A stretch of DNA of 6,694 nt. It comes from Caryophanales bacterium (GTDB taxonomy: Bacteria > Bacillota_I > Bacilli_A > RFN20 > CAG-826). The stretch covers positions 1 to 6,694 of the forward strand of contig JALEUF010000113.1 in assembly GCA_022781015.1 (NCBI GenBank). The letters are read 5' to 3'. The notes under the pieces were generated by a model, which did no database searches, was not told where the DNA came from, and saw nothing but the letters and a program-made list of their open reading frames with translations. Positions within the stretch are counted from its first letter, which is position 1. Each line of letters begins with the position of its first letter. The position numbers and the translations under genes were made by a program. Positions 1-6,163 of this stretch are shown here, one piece after another.

Positions 1-1073
1 CCAGCAATGACAGCACCTTGAATAGCAGCACCAACAGATACAGCTTCATCAGGGTTGACAGACATATTGATAGCCTTTCCAGAAACAGCTTTGACCATTT
101 CTTGGACGGCTGGCATTCTTGTAGAACCACCACTCATCAATATAGATCCGAGTGCGTTATAGCTTAATCCAGAGTCAGCAAGGGCTTTTTCCATTGGAAC
201 CTTGCATCTTTCTAGCAACGTACGGGTCAAATCTTGGAATTTGGCACGGGTTAATTTACCTTCATAGTTGATAGGTCCAGTTGAGGACATCCCAATGAAT
301 GGTAATGTAATTGTGGTTTCTAGTGAGCTAGAGAGTTCGATCTTGGCCTTTTCAGCAGCATCAAGGAAACGTTGTCTAGCCATTTTATCGGTTAAATCAG
401 CACCGGTTTCAATCTTGATTTGGGCTTGAATCCAATCAGCAACGACATGGTCCCAGTCATCGCCACCTAAGCGGGTATCGCCATTAGTAGACAAGACTTG
501 GAAAGTGCCTTCGCCGATATCAAGGATAGAAACATCAAGAGTTCCACCGCCAAGGTCGAATACCATGACCTTTTCGGATTTATTAGTATCTAGACCATAA
601 GCAAGGCAAGCTGCGGTTGGTTCGTTGATGATACGAACAACTTCGAGTCCAGCGATTGTACCAGCGTCTTTAGTAGCTTGACGTTGGGCATCATTAAAGT
701 AAGCTGGAACAGTGATGACAGCCTTCTTGACTGGTTGTCCAAGATTCTTTTCGGCATAGGACTTCATATAGGAAAGAACCTTAGCGGAAATTTCTTGTGG
801 GGTGAAATCCTTATTGATGCAGGAAATATGGAACTTATCGGCAGTTCCCATCTTTCTTTTAGCACTAGAGACAGTATCAGGATTAGTGATAGCTTGACGC
901 TTTGCAGCGTTGCCGACTATTTCTTCGCCACTAGATTTGAAAGCGACGACGGATGGAGTAGTATTTGTTCCCTCTGGGTTTGGGATGACCTTTACCTTGC
1001 CATCAGCTTGCATATAAGAGATGACAGAGTTTGTAGTACCTAAATCGATACCAACAATAATTTCTTTTGCCAT
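1..1073 (-). CDS. dnaK: Chaperone DnaK (Hsp70), N-terminal ATPase domain, 3' end outside window
   Basis: ATP-driven Hsp70 chaperone of the cytoplasm, working with DnaJ and GrpE. The frame starts at the ATG at 1073-1071 (MAKEIIVGIDLGTTNS) and stays open to the window edge, giving residues 1-357, nearly the whole nucleotide-binding domain; the substrate-binding domain is missing. Visible motifs are the phosphate-1 loop GIDLGTTNS near residue 9, VPAYFNDAQRQAT at 122, INEPTAA at 149, phosphate-2 FDLGGGTLD at 172-180 and the adenosine motif GGSTRMP at 315. T178 aligns with the autophosphorylated Thr199 of E. coli DnaK. The roughly 24-residue insert of Gram-negative DnaK is absent between the AKRQAITNPDT and TPQEISA segments, so this is the Gram-positive type. 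An AAAGGAGATT ribosome binding site lies at 1081-1090, seven bases before the ATG. The gene starts 18 bases after the grpE stop, consistent with one transcript from the hrcA promoter. Identity is certain. Confidence 0.99.
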   Translation of the reverse strand, partial: MAKEIIVGIDLGTTNSVISYMQADGKVKVIPNPEGTNTTPSVVAFKSSGEEIVGNAAKRQAITNPDTVSSAKRKMGTADKFHISCINKDFTPQEISAKVLSYMKSYAEKNLGQPVKKAVITVPAYFNDAQRQATKDAGTIAGLEVVRIINEPTAACLAYGLDTNKSEKVMVFDLGGGTLDVSILDIGEGTFQVLSTNGDTRLGGDDWDHVVADWIQAQIKIETGADLTDKMARQRFLDAAEKAKIELSSSLETTITLPFIGMSSTGPINYEGKLTRAKFQDLTRTLLERCKVPMEKALADSGLSYNALGSILMSGGSTRMPAVQEMVKAVSGKAINMSVNPDEAVSVGAAIQGAVIA

Positions 1074-1091
1074 AATAATTAATCTCCTTTT

Positions 1092-1736
1092 TTAGGCTTT
1101 AGCAGCCTCTTTGTTTTCTTCTTTTGATTCGTCAGGTTTATTTGCTTCAGGTTCCTCTTTGCCTTTAGCAACTGCCACCATCGCGGGACGGATAAGGCGA
1201 TCGTGGAGTTTATAGCCTTTTGAGAATACTTTCGCTACAGCACCAGGCTTGATGTTTTCATCAACGATTGTATCAATCGCATGCATGTAGTTAAGGTCAT
1301 ATTCCTCGCCAACTTTAGGCGTTAGTTCAACTACACCTTCATCAGTTAGGACTTTAACCAATTGATTATAGATATATTTGAATCCAACTAGATATTTAGC
1401 GCTTTCCTCATTGGTGGGAGGATTATCTAGTGCCATATGGAAGGCATCTAGGGCAGGAAGCAAATCGGTTAGGAACCCTTCGGATCTATACCTGATGGCA
1501 ACCCTATTTTCCTCTTCAAGAGATTTCCTTAGGTTTTGCGTATCGGCATATGCTCTATAGTATTCGTTTTTCCAATGTTCCTTGTCGGCTTTTTCTTTTT
1601 CTAGTTCGGAGCAAACTTCTTCATATTTATCTTTGCTCACTTTTTTCCCTGCAAACATTTCTTTATCGTCTTTCTTGTCATTTTCATTTACTTTTTGCTC
1701 TTGCTGGGATTCTTTGCTTTCGTCTTCGTTTGACAT
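1092..1736 (-). CDS. grpE: GrpE, nucleotide exchange factor of DnaK
   Basis: GrpE dimers release ADP from DnaK and so drive its chaperone cycle. The 214-residue length fits the family. Residues 1-30 are a charged, mostly acidic, low-complexity arm. Residues about 35-100 are a long helical, coiled-coil-like stretch containing the family segment YADTQNLRKSLEEE, followed by LTDLLPALDAFHMALD. Residues about 134-192 are the beta domain that contacts the DnaK ATPase lobe, with GEEYDLNYMHA and FSKGYKLHDRLIRPAMVAVA. The C-terminus ends in an extra tail of about 22 residues rich in Glu and Lys. The start at 1736 has a strong AAAGGAGAG site eight bases upstream. Because of this start, the first 49 bases of grpE lie inside the end of hrcA, in a different frame. 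dnaK follows after 18 bases. Identity is secure; the exact start is well supported. Confidence 0.98.
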   Translation of the reverse strand: MSNEDESKESQQEQKVNENDKKDDKEMFAGKKVSKDKYEEVCSELEKEKADKEHWKNEYYRAYADTQNLRKSLEEENRVAIRYRSEGFLTDLLPALDAFHMALDNPPTNEESAKYLVGFKYIYNQLVKVLTDEGVVELTPKVGEEYDLNYMHAIDTIVDENIKPGAVAKVFSKGYKLHDRLIRPAMVAVAKGKEEPEANKPDESKEENKEAAKA

Positions 1737-2770
1737 TGAACCTTCTCTCCTTTCTTTTCCCTAGAGAAATATTCATCTAGTTGTTTTGATACATATTGGA
1801 GCAAGCTGATGGCCCTATCGTAATCCATACGTTTTGGGCCAAGAAGTGATATCGAAGCGTTTTGTCCGCCCGGTATCGCTAGTTTAGCTGATACGATGGA
1901 TACATCATCAAGGCCTTGCTCAGGGGTTCCAATCTTGACGCTCATATTGCCACTTTCACTTTTCTTAGATGTTTCGAGTGCATTTCTAAGTGCACTTGGA
2001 TCATCTAATAAGGCAAGGAGTTGTCTAAGCTTTTTGCCATCATCAGCGAATTCTGGCTGGTCTAGAAGTCTTTCTTTTCCAAATAGGTTCATTCTTTCTC
2101 CCGCAAAGGAGATAAAGGCTTTAAACAATGTTTGGTAGACAGCATCTTGCCCTACTACAAAGTCAGTTAAGGCTGGACGCATGGCTTCCATCTTAGGTAT
2201 GACATCAGAAATCGGTGTTCCTGATAATCTTGAATTAAGAAGGTCAACCGTTTTCTTAACATCATCTAGATGGGTCTTCTCGTCAATCATGAAGGTCTTG
2301 TTTTCTACATATCCTTGGTCAGTAACAAATACTGCCGTAGCTGTATTATTCCCGATTGGGATAACTTGTATCGAGACAAGTCTTTCTTCGTTGACTTTAG
2401 GGCCTAATACGACCGAGGCAAGGTTTGTCATGTTAGAAAGGATTTCGCAGCTTTGCTTTATAACTTCCTCGACAGATTGAGCTTTTTGGTCCAATACTTT
2501 TGCAATTGCGTATTTTACCGAGGAGTCCACTCTTTCTTCACGGAGGTTAGAAACATAGTATTCATATCCTTTCTTTGATGGAACCCTACCAGAGGAGGTA
2601 TGGGTCTTTTCAAGAAAGCCCTCTTTTTCTAGAGCGTTCATTTCAGAACGTATCGTGGCACTCGAATAATCAAGATTGTATTCATCAATTAATGTTTTTG
2701 ATCCGACAGGTTCGGCCGTTTTAATAAAATATTCGACAATCATTTTCAGAATCATCTCACTTCTATTCAT
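1688..2770 (-). CDS. hrcA: HrcA, heat-inducible transcription repressor
   Basis: HrcA binds CIRCE operators and represses the dnaK and groE heat-shock genes; in known species GroEL keeps it active. Residues 1-75 form the winged-helix DNA-binding domain, with the hallmark strings AEPVGSKTLIDEYNL, SSATIRSEMNALEKEGFLEK and HTSSGRVPSKKGYEYYV. The middle, about residues 100-320, matches the GAF-like dimerisation region, and the family ends near the conserved RMDYDRAISLLQYVSKQL. After about residue 336 there is an extra basic tail of roughly 24 residues rich in Lys, Ser and Thr, making 360 residues against about 343 in Bacillus subtilis. The start at 2770 is set by an AAAGGTGA site six bases upstream and directly follows two CIRCE elements, so the gene is very probably autoregulated. 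The last 49 bases overlap grpE. Identity is certain. Confidence 0.98.
   Translation of the reverse strand: MNRSEMILKMIVEYFIKTAEPVGSKTLIDEYNLDYSSATIRSEMNALEKEGFLEKTHTSSGRVPSKKGYEYYVSNLREERVDSSVKYAIAKVLDQKAQSVEEVIKQSCEILSNMTNLASVVLGPKVNEERLVSIQVIPIGNNTATAVFVTDQGYVENKTFMIDEKTHLDDVKKTVDLLNSRLSGTPISDVIPKMEAMRPALTDFVVGQDAVYQTLFKAFISFAGERMNLFGKERLLDQPEFADDGKKLRQLLALLDDPSALRNALETSKKSESGNMSVKIGTPEQGLDDVSIVSAKLAIPGGQNASISLLGPKRMDYDRAISLLQYVSKQLDEYFSREKKGEKVQCQTKTKAKNPSKSKK
1745..1753 (-). promoter_or_regulatory. Ribosome binding site of grpE inside hrcA
   Basis: On the minus strand this reads AAAGGAGAG, eight bases before the ATG at 1736. It is the strongest ribosome binding site near the start of grpE and fixes that start inside the hrcA coding region, so the hrcA/grpE overlap is probably real rather than a start-site error. 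Ribosomes finishing hrcA must run across it, which suggests translational coupling. Confidence 0.8.
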
Positions 2771-2776
2771 AACGGT

Positions 2777-2784
2777 TCACCTTT
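2777..2784 (-). promoter_or_regulatory. Ribosome binding site of hrcA, abutting CIRCE
   Basis: On the minus strand this reads AAAGGTGA, six bases before the hrcA ATG. It directly adjoins the downstream CIRCE element (2785-2811). If the CIRCE arms fold in the mRNA leader, the hairpin would sit right next to this site and could affect its access; that effect is inferred. Confidence 0.75.
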
Positions 2785-2811
2785 CTAGCAGTCTTTTCTT
2801 CCGAGTGCTAG
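2785..2811 (-). promoter_or_regulatory. CIRCE operator, downstream copy
   Basis: An inverted repeat with the 9-9-9 geometry of CIRCE (TTAGCACTC-N9-GAGTGCTAA), the HrcA binding site. On the minus strand the arms read CTAGCACTC and GACTGCTAG, with 8 and 7 of 9 bases matching consensus; the outer C and G still pair with each other. It lies just downstream of the -10 box, covers the expected transcription start, and ends against the hrcA ribosome binding site, so it is also in the mRNA leader. Placement beside hrcA makes the call strong. Confidence 0.93.
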
Positions 2812-2815
2812 ATAC

Positions 2816-2843
2816 ATTATAAGAAAACGTTTAGCACTGTCAA
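2816..2843 (-). promoter_or_regulatory. Sigma-A promoter of the hrcA-grpE-dnaK operon
   Basis: On the minus strand a perfect -35 box TTGACA (2843-2838) is followed after 16 bases by a perfect -10 box TATAAT (2821-2816). Transcription should start near 2809, giving a leader of about 39 bases before the hrcA ATG. The -35 box lies within one CIRCE and the start point within the other. The bases further upstream (about 2856-2880) are almost pure A and T and could act as an UP element; that part is inference. No GC-rich terminator hairpin separates this promoter from the RDD gene upstream. Confidence 0.93.
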
Positions 2844-2857
2844 GGCTAGATTGCTAA
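2831..2857 (-). promoter_or_regulatory. CIRCE operator, upstream copy
   Basis: A second 9-9-9 inverted repeat. On the plus strand the arms are TTAGCACTG and GATTGCTAA, each matching the CIRCE consensus at 8 of 9 bases. It covers the -35 box of the hrcA promoter (2838-2843), so a bound HrcA dimer would block RNA polymerase directly. Its centre is 46 bases from the centre of the downstream copy, with 19 bases between the two sites. It is slightly imperfect, but the geometry and location support it. Confidence 0.85.
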
Positions 2858-2886
2858 AAAATATAAAAATATTACTTTGTTTCTAA

Positions 2887-3297
2887 CTAATGATGTCTTT
2901 CAACTGCGGTTGTATTGGTCAGTCTATCAAAAATAGAACGTTCGGTATGGACAAAAATCATAAAAAAGGCATTAACAATGGTAACTACTATAATTCCATT
3001 TAGGAAGCATTTAAGGAAGCAAGCACGATATGTTAAGCGGCTTGATTGCAAATCTACTGTCCTAATTCTTTCAATAAGCATGCCTATTGAGCTGCCTTTA
3101 GTTAAATACATTACAATAGAAGTTATGAAAACATAGAAGAAATAATCCACGAATACCGAGATGGCCACTGCAAAAAATAAGGAAAATGCGCTATCAAAAT
3201 AAAATATAAGAAAAACACAGGCTATTCCAAATAGCAATGCTACTAGTTCATCTAATAGCCAACCGTAGATTCTTCTATAATACTTTGCGTTTACCAT
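2887..3297 (-). CDS. RDD-family small integral membrane protein
   Basis: A 136-residue hydrophobic protein of the cytoplasmic membrane. Its three blocks match the RDD family: an N-terminal RRIYGWLLDELVALL (residues 8-22) with the Arg and Asp after which the family is named; a central GSSIGMLIERIRTVD (68-82), the usual G-x-x-x-G-K-type loop before the last helices; and a C-terminal FDRLTNTTAV (123-132), matching the family's D-R-x-x-x-T ending. Membrane segments are likely at about 13-34, 38-64 and 98-117. RDD proteins are poorly defined; some are implicated in ion transport, and no substrate can be read here. The ATG lies one base after the hemW stop and has no clear ribosome binding site, so translation probably depends on coupling to hemW. 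Its stop, TAG, is the only non-TAA stop in the window. Family assignment is good; function unknown. Confidence 0.82.
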   Translation of the reverse strand: MVNAKYYRRIYGWLLDELVALLFGIACVFLIFYFDSAFSLFFAVAISVFVDYFFYVFITSIVMYLTKGSSIGMLIERIRTVDLQSSRLTYRACFLKCFLNGIIVVTIVNAFFMIFVHTERSIFDRLTNTTAVERHH

Positions 3298-3298
3298 C

Positions 3299-4384
3299 TT
3301 AGAATAAATTTATCAAAACCTGATCAAGAAGCAATAAACCTCTATCACTACATCTAAGTATATTCTTTTCTTCTAGTAAAAGACCATCTTTTAATAAAGA
3401 ATTTGCCTTATTTAATAAATCCGAAGTCTTCTCTTTTCCAAAAATAGATTCGAATTCATCGAGAGAAAAGCCGTCTTCTAGTCTTAAATTAGTCAAAAGA
3501 AAATATTCATAAAGATCTTTAGGAGTAACTACTTCTTCACTCCTATCATATTCCTTTTTGAGGTAGGAATTTAAATTGAGGGTATTCTTATACCTTATAT
3601 TATTAATATATGAAGAGGCTCCTAAGCCTGCTGCATAATATTCTTTGTTTTTCCAATAGGTTAAATTATGGATACATTGCCTATTGGGTTTGCAGAATGA
3701 TGAGAATTCATAACGCTTATATCCATTGCTTCTCAATTTGTTCAAAATGAATTCGTATTGAGAAGCGCTCTCGTCTTCATTTTCTTCTTTTATCCCTTTT
3801 ATATCGAATACAGTTCCTTTCTCTAAAATAAGAGAATAAGCAGATACGTGCGGTATTTCTAAAGAAAGTATATCATCAAGAGTTTTATCTATTTCTTCTA
3901 TGGTCAGCCCCTTATAGGCGTAAATAAGATCACAATTTATATTTGTTATGCCTGCTTCTTTTAAATTGGAAACACATTGTTTTACATCATTAAAACAATG
4001 CATCCTACCAAGGAAATCTAGATTCTTCTTTATAGTGGATTGAACCCCTAGGCTAACCCTATTCACTCCATATTTAGCCAATAATTCTATTTTTTCCCTT
4101 GTTAAGGAATCTGGATTTGCTTCAAGTGAGAATTCATAATCTTCTTTTAGAAATGGCCCAAGTTTTCTTAATAAAGCTTCGAGGCATTCTAAGTTTAAAC
4201 TAGATGGAGTTCCTCCACCTATATAAATAGTTTTCACTTTATCAATGCCAAGAGAATCTATTTCGAAAAATAAAGCATCCAAATAAGAAAAAGCCCATTG
4301 CGGGTTATATATAACCTTTGGGAAATCGCAATATGGGCAAATATGATTACAAAATGGGATGTGAATATATAAAGAATCAGCCAT
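3299..4384 (-). CDS. hemW: HemW-type radical SAM heme chaperone
   Basis: A radical SAM protein of 361 residues, close to the usual HemW size. The cluster motif is C12-x3-C16-x2-C19 followed by DF, in the context YIHIPFCNHICPYCDF. This is the HemW pattern; the true oxidase HemN has a fourth cysteine two residues further on. Other radical SAM landmarks are IGGGTPS at 55-61, EANPDSL at 88-94 and VNRVSLGVQS at 107-116. The final 80 residues resemble the HemN_C domain. Homologues bind heme and hand it to membrane respiratory enzymes and are often mislabelled coproporphyrinogen oxidase; the gene alone does not imply heme synthesis here. Its ATG overlaps the preceding stop by one base (TAATG) and has no strong ribosome binding site, suggesting translational coupling. 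hemW between lepA and hrcA is the classical arrangement in Bacillus. Confidence 0.95.
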   Translation of the reverse strand: MADSLYIHIPFCNHICPYCDFPKVIYNPQWAFSYLDALFFEIDSLGIDKVKTIYIGGGTPSSLNLECLEALLRKLGPFLKEDYEFSLEANPDSLTREKIELLAKYGVNRVSLGVQSTIKKNLDFLGRMHCFNDVKQCVSNLKEAGITNINCDLIYAYKGLTIEEIDKTLDDILSLEIPHVSAYSLILEKGTVFDIKGIKEENEDESASQYEFILNKLRSNGYKRYEFSSFCKPNRQCIHNLTYWKNKEYYAAGLGASSYINNIRYKNTLNLNSYLKKEYDRSEEVVTPKDLYEYFLLTNLRLEDGFSLDEFESIFGKEKTSDLLNKANSLLKDGLLLEEKNILRCSDRGLLLLDQVLINLF

Positions 4385-4647
4385 TATTTCTTGGTTTCTT
4401 CTTTGTCTTCGTTAGAATCTTCCTCATCTTCTTTCTTCTCTTCTTGAGGATTTAATTCTTCGACAGGTTCAAGGATTCTATCTAATTCTTCTTTTGCAAT
4501 TTCCTTATCGGATTTCGGTTTTTCATCACTTTGGAAGAAATGGACATATTTCTTAACTAAAATTACCCCAACGACAATGATGCCAAATACAGCAACAATA
4601 ATTAGAGGTATTGCCCACCCTGGCATGCTGCTTGCTAAAATTCTCAT
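4384..4647 (-). CDS. Small single-pass membrane protein with acidic tail, function unknown
   Basis: I do not recognise this 87-residue protein. Residues about 11-31 form one strongly hydrophobic helix (from WAIPLIIVAVFG to GVILV), followed at once by KK, so the C-terminus probably faces the cytoplasm. The remaining 50 residues are highly charged, mostly Glu, Asp and Lys, with a very acidic end (EEDSNEDKEETKK) that is likely disordered. There is no lipobox cysteine and no clear signal peptidase site. The start at 4647 has a good AAGGAG site (4656-4661), which lies within the last codons of the Fic-like gene, three bases away. A second Met at residue 8 is possible but less well placed. The stop overlaps the hemW start in TAATG. 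The tight packing suggests co-expression with the Fic-like protein and HemW. It could be a membrane anchor or adaptor; that is speculation. Confidence 0.8.
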   Translation of the reverse strand: MRILASSMPGWAIPLIIVAVFGIIVVGVILVKKYVHFFQSDEKPKSDKEIAKEELDRILEPVEELNPQEEKKEDEEDSNEDKEETKK

Positions 4648-4650
4648 TTT

Positions 4651-6093
4651 TTATTCTCCTTGTTTTATAGGTGTGTAGACGAATTTATTCTTTAATTGCA
4701 ATTTCTTATAGAAGCCTTGCTCTGCTAACAAATCCATTGAAGTTCTCGCTGTTTCATAGGCACAACGGATACATTTCTTATAATCTTGAATGGTATAATA
4801 TCTTCCAATTGTGCAGTGTCCAGCGAAGAAATATGCCTGCGTTTTCTTTATTGAAGGATTGGTTTCGACAATGTATCTAGCTGTATCCTTGATTTCCTTT
4901 TCGCTTAAGCTTGCCCTTGGGACAGATAAGGCCAATCCACCTTCTTTTAGCTTTGAAGGATCGATTCTTTCAATCGCAGGCGAATTGTTCTTTGGAGGAA
5001 CTACTTCCTTAACTTCCTCTTTTATAGGCTCTTTAGGCTCTTCAATTTCTGCTTTTATTTCATCAACTTGAAGATTTTCCTTGACGACTTCTTCTTTTCC
5101 TTCAAATTCTTTCTTTATGGAATTCTTTTTGATTTTGGCAAGTTCATCAAGAAGGTTCGTTAGCAACGGACTGATTTGCTCCATTGCATATATTACAAAA
5201 TAGGTAAAGTCCCCGCTTTGCTGAATGGAAGTCAAATAATCATTTAATTTATTTGATGGAAGGAAGGCGGCTTCAAAAGGCAAAATCGAAGCAACATTCC
5301 CTAGACTAGATCTAGCAAGTTCCCATTTCCCTAATAGGACCGCCATAAGTCTATTGTTGTTATCAAAAGGCTTGATGTAATCGACAAAATATTGCATTGC
5401 CAAAGCTTTGATGAAGCCTTTTTTATTGTCATTTTGTTCAAATTCGAATAAGGAATCCATCAATGAATCGATTTCATTAGCAGGTGCACTATCATAGACT
5501 CTAGCAATAACTGCAGCCGTATATTTAGATTGGGTATTTGTCCTTCTAAAGAAATAAGTTAGTTCATCAGTTCCTTCTAGAATTGCATATTCATGGCCAA
5601 GGAAATCATAGCCATCAGAGATATTTATTGCTGATTCGAATCCTTGAAGAGCCTTAAAATAGGCAACAATAGGAGTTAAATTCGAGTCGGTGTCCCGATA
5701 AGTTCCGTTTATTATGGCCTTTAAAGATAAATCATCAGCCTTAATGCCCAAAATTTTGCAAGCCAATTGAAGATCTAGCAAATAAGCAATCTTTTGGAAA
5801 GCGATTTTATTATCTTCATAAATTGAGGCTTTGACACATTCAGTCTGGAAATACATCAACTTAGACTCAAAAGATGAATATCTATCAAATAAAGATTGGG
5901 TCGAAGTTATACATAATTGCTTCTTGTTGATGGCTTTTAATCCAGACAATGGTTTCGAATAAGAATTCCTATAGACTAAAATCTTTTTCCAAAGCTCATC
6001 AATAAGGGAAGAACGAAGAATGGTCTTCAGCTCTTGCATAGACACATAATTGTTGTCGGTATAATTTTCGTTAAACTTCGAATTTTCGCTCAT
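4651..6093 (-). CDS. Degenerate Fic-domain protein with C-terminal winged-helix-like region
   Basis: A 480-residue soluble protein resembling Fic proteins, which usually transfer AMP or other phosphate-containing groups to target proteins. The Fic-like core spans about 165-320: a strand region ending FFRRTNTQ (181-188), then SAPANEIDSLMDSLFEF (202-218), where Fic proteins have their PP-x-x-V-x-x-LM segment, and a helix leading to YIKPFDNNNR (239-248). The standard motif is HPFxxGNGRxxR. Here the histidine is Lys241, the loop is one residue shorter, and the second arginine is absent, so ordinary AMP transfer is doubtful. The N-terminal 160 residues are mostly helical and unassigned. Residues about 325-375 form a Glu/Lys/Pro-rich linker. 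Residues about 432-476 look like a winged helix (YETARTSMDLLAEQGF, then a wing ending KFVYTP), common at the end of Fic proteins. The ATG has AAGGA six bases upstream (6099-6103). The gene is intact and lies between lepA and hemW. Target and activity are unknown. Confidence 0.72.
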   Translation of the reverse strand: MSENSKFNENYTDNNYVSMQELKTILRSSLIDELWKKILVYRNSYSKPLSGLKAINKKQLCITSTQSLFDRYSSFESKLMYFQTECVKASIYEDNKIAFQKIAYLLDLQLACKILGIKADDLSLKAIINGTYRDTDSNLTPIVAYFKALQGFESAINISDGYDFLGHEYAILEGTDELTYFFRRTNTQSKYTAAVIARVYDSAPANEIDSLMDSLFEFEQNDNKKGFIKALAMQYFVDYIKPFDNNNRLMAVLLGKWELARSSLGNVASILPFEAAFLPSNKLNDYLTSIQQSGDFTYFVIYAMEQISPLLTNLLDELAKIKKNSIKKEFEGKEEVVKENLQVDEIKAEIEEPKEPIKEEVKEVVPPKNNSPAIERIDPSKLKEGGLALSVPRASLSEKEIKDTARYIVETNPSIKKTQAYFFAGHCTIGRYYTIQDYKKCIRCAYETARTSMDLLAEQGFYKKLQLKNKFVYTPIKQGE

Positions 6094-6109
6094 ATTTTTC
6101 CTTGCTTGG

Positions 6110-6138
6110 ATTATAAAATATCAGGTATGTCAAATCAA
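6110..6138 (-). promoter_or_regulatory. Possible promoter of the Fic-like gene
   Basis: On the minus strand a perfect -10 box TATAAT (6115-6110) is preceded, 17 bases away, by TTGATT (6138-6133), which matches 4 of 6 bases of the -35 consensus. A better-looking TTGACA lies only 12 bases from the -10 box, too close to work. Transcription would start near 6103, leaving about ten bases before the ATG and placing the ribosome binding site at the very 5' end of the mRNA. Plausible but unproven. Confidence 0.4.
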
Positions 6139-6161
6139 CTTAAAAACTACTAATTTTAAGT
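6138..6161 (-). repeat. AT-rich inverted repeat after lepA
   Basis: Perfect 8-base arms, ACTTAAAA (6138-6145) and TTTTAAGT (6154-6161), around an 8-base loop, starting two bases after the lepA stop codon. The stem has only one G-C pair and no run of T follows it, so it is a poor intrinsic terminator. It touches the possible -35 box of the next gene and could instead be an operator or chance in an AT-rich gap. Confidence 0.4.
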
Positions 6162-6163
6162 CT

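Noticed and set aside
678..1043. A 121-codon open frame on the plus strand opposite dnaK
   Set aside because: It is a shadow of the dnaK codons. Open antisense frames over Hsp70 genes are common and have been misannotated before; this one has no recognisable domain.
1896..2480. Plus-strand open frames opposite hrcA
   Set aside because: They lie wholly inside a certain gene, show no family resemblance, and follow from the hrcA codon pattern.
2803..2839. An everted repeat, GAGTGCTAG and TTAGCACTG 19 bases apart, as a separate operator
   Set aside because: It consists of the facing half-sites of two adjacent standard CIRCE elements, which explain it fully.
2901..2912. CAAC-TGCG-GTTG small hairpin near the RDD stop as a terminator
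   Set aside because: Only four base pairs, inside the coding region, and no T run directly after it.
4671..5071. Overlapping plus-strand open frames opposite the end of the Fic-like gene
   Set aside because: Two mutually overlapping frames without recognisable motifs; the minus-strand frame has clear domain structure and a ribosome binding site.
6110..6131. TTGACA twelve bases before TATAAT as the promoter of the Fic-like gene
   Set aside because: The spacing is too short for a sigma-A promoter; the TTGATT box at 17 bases is the more workable partner.
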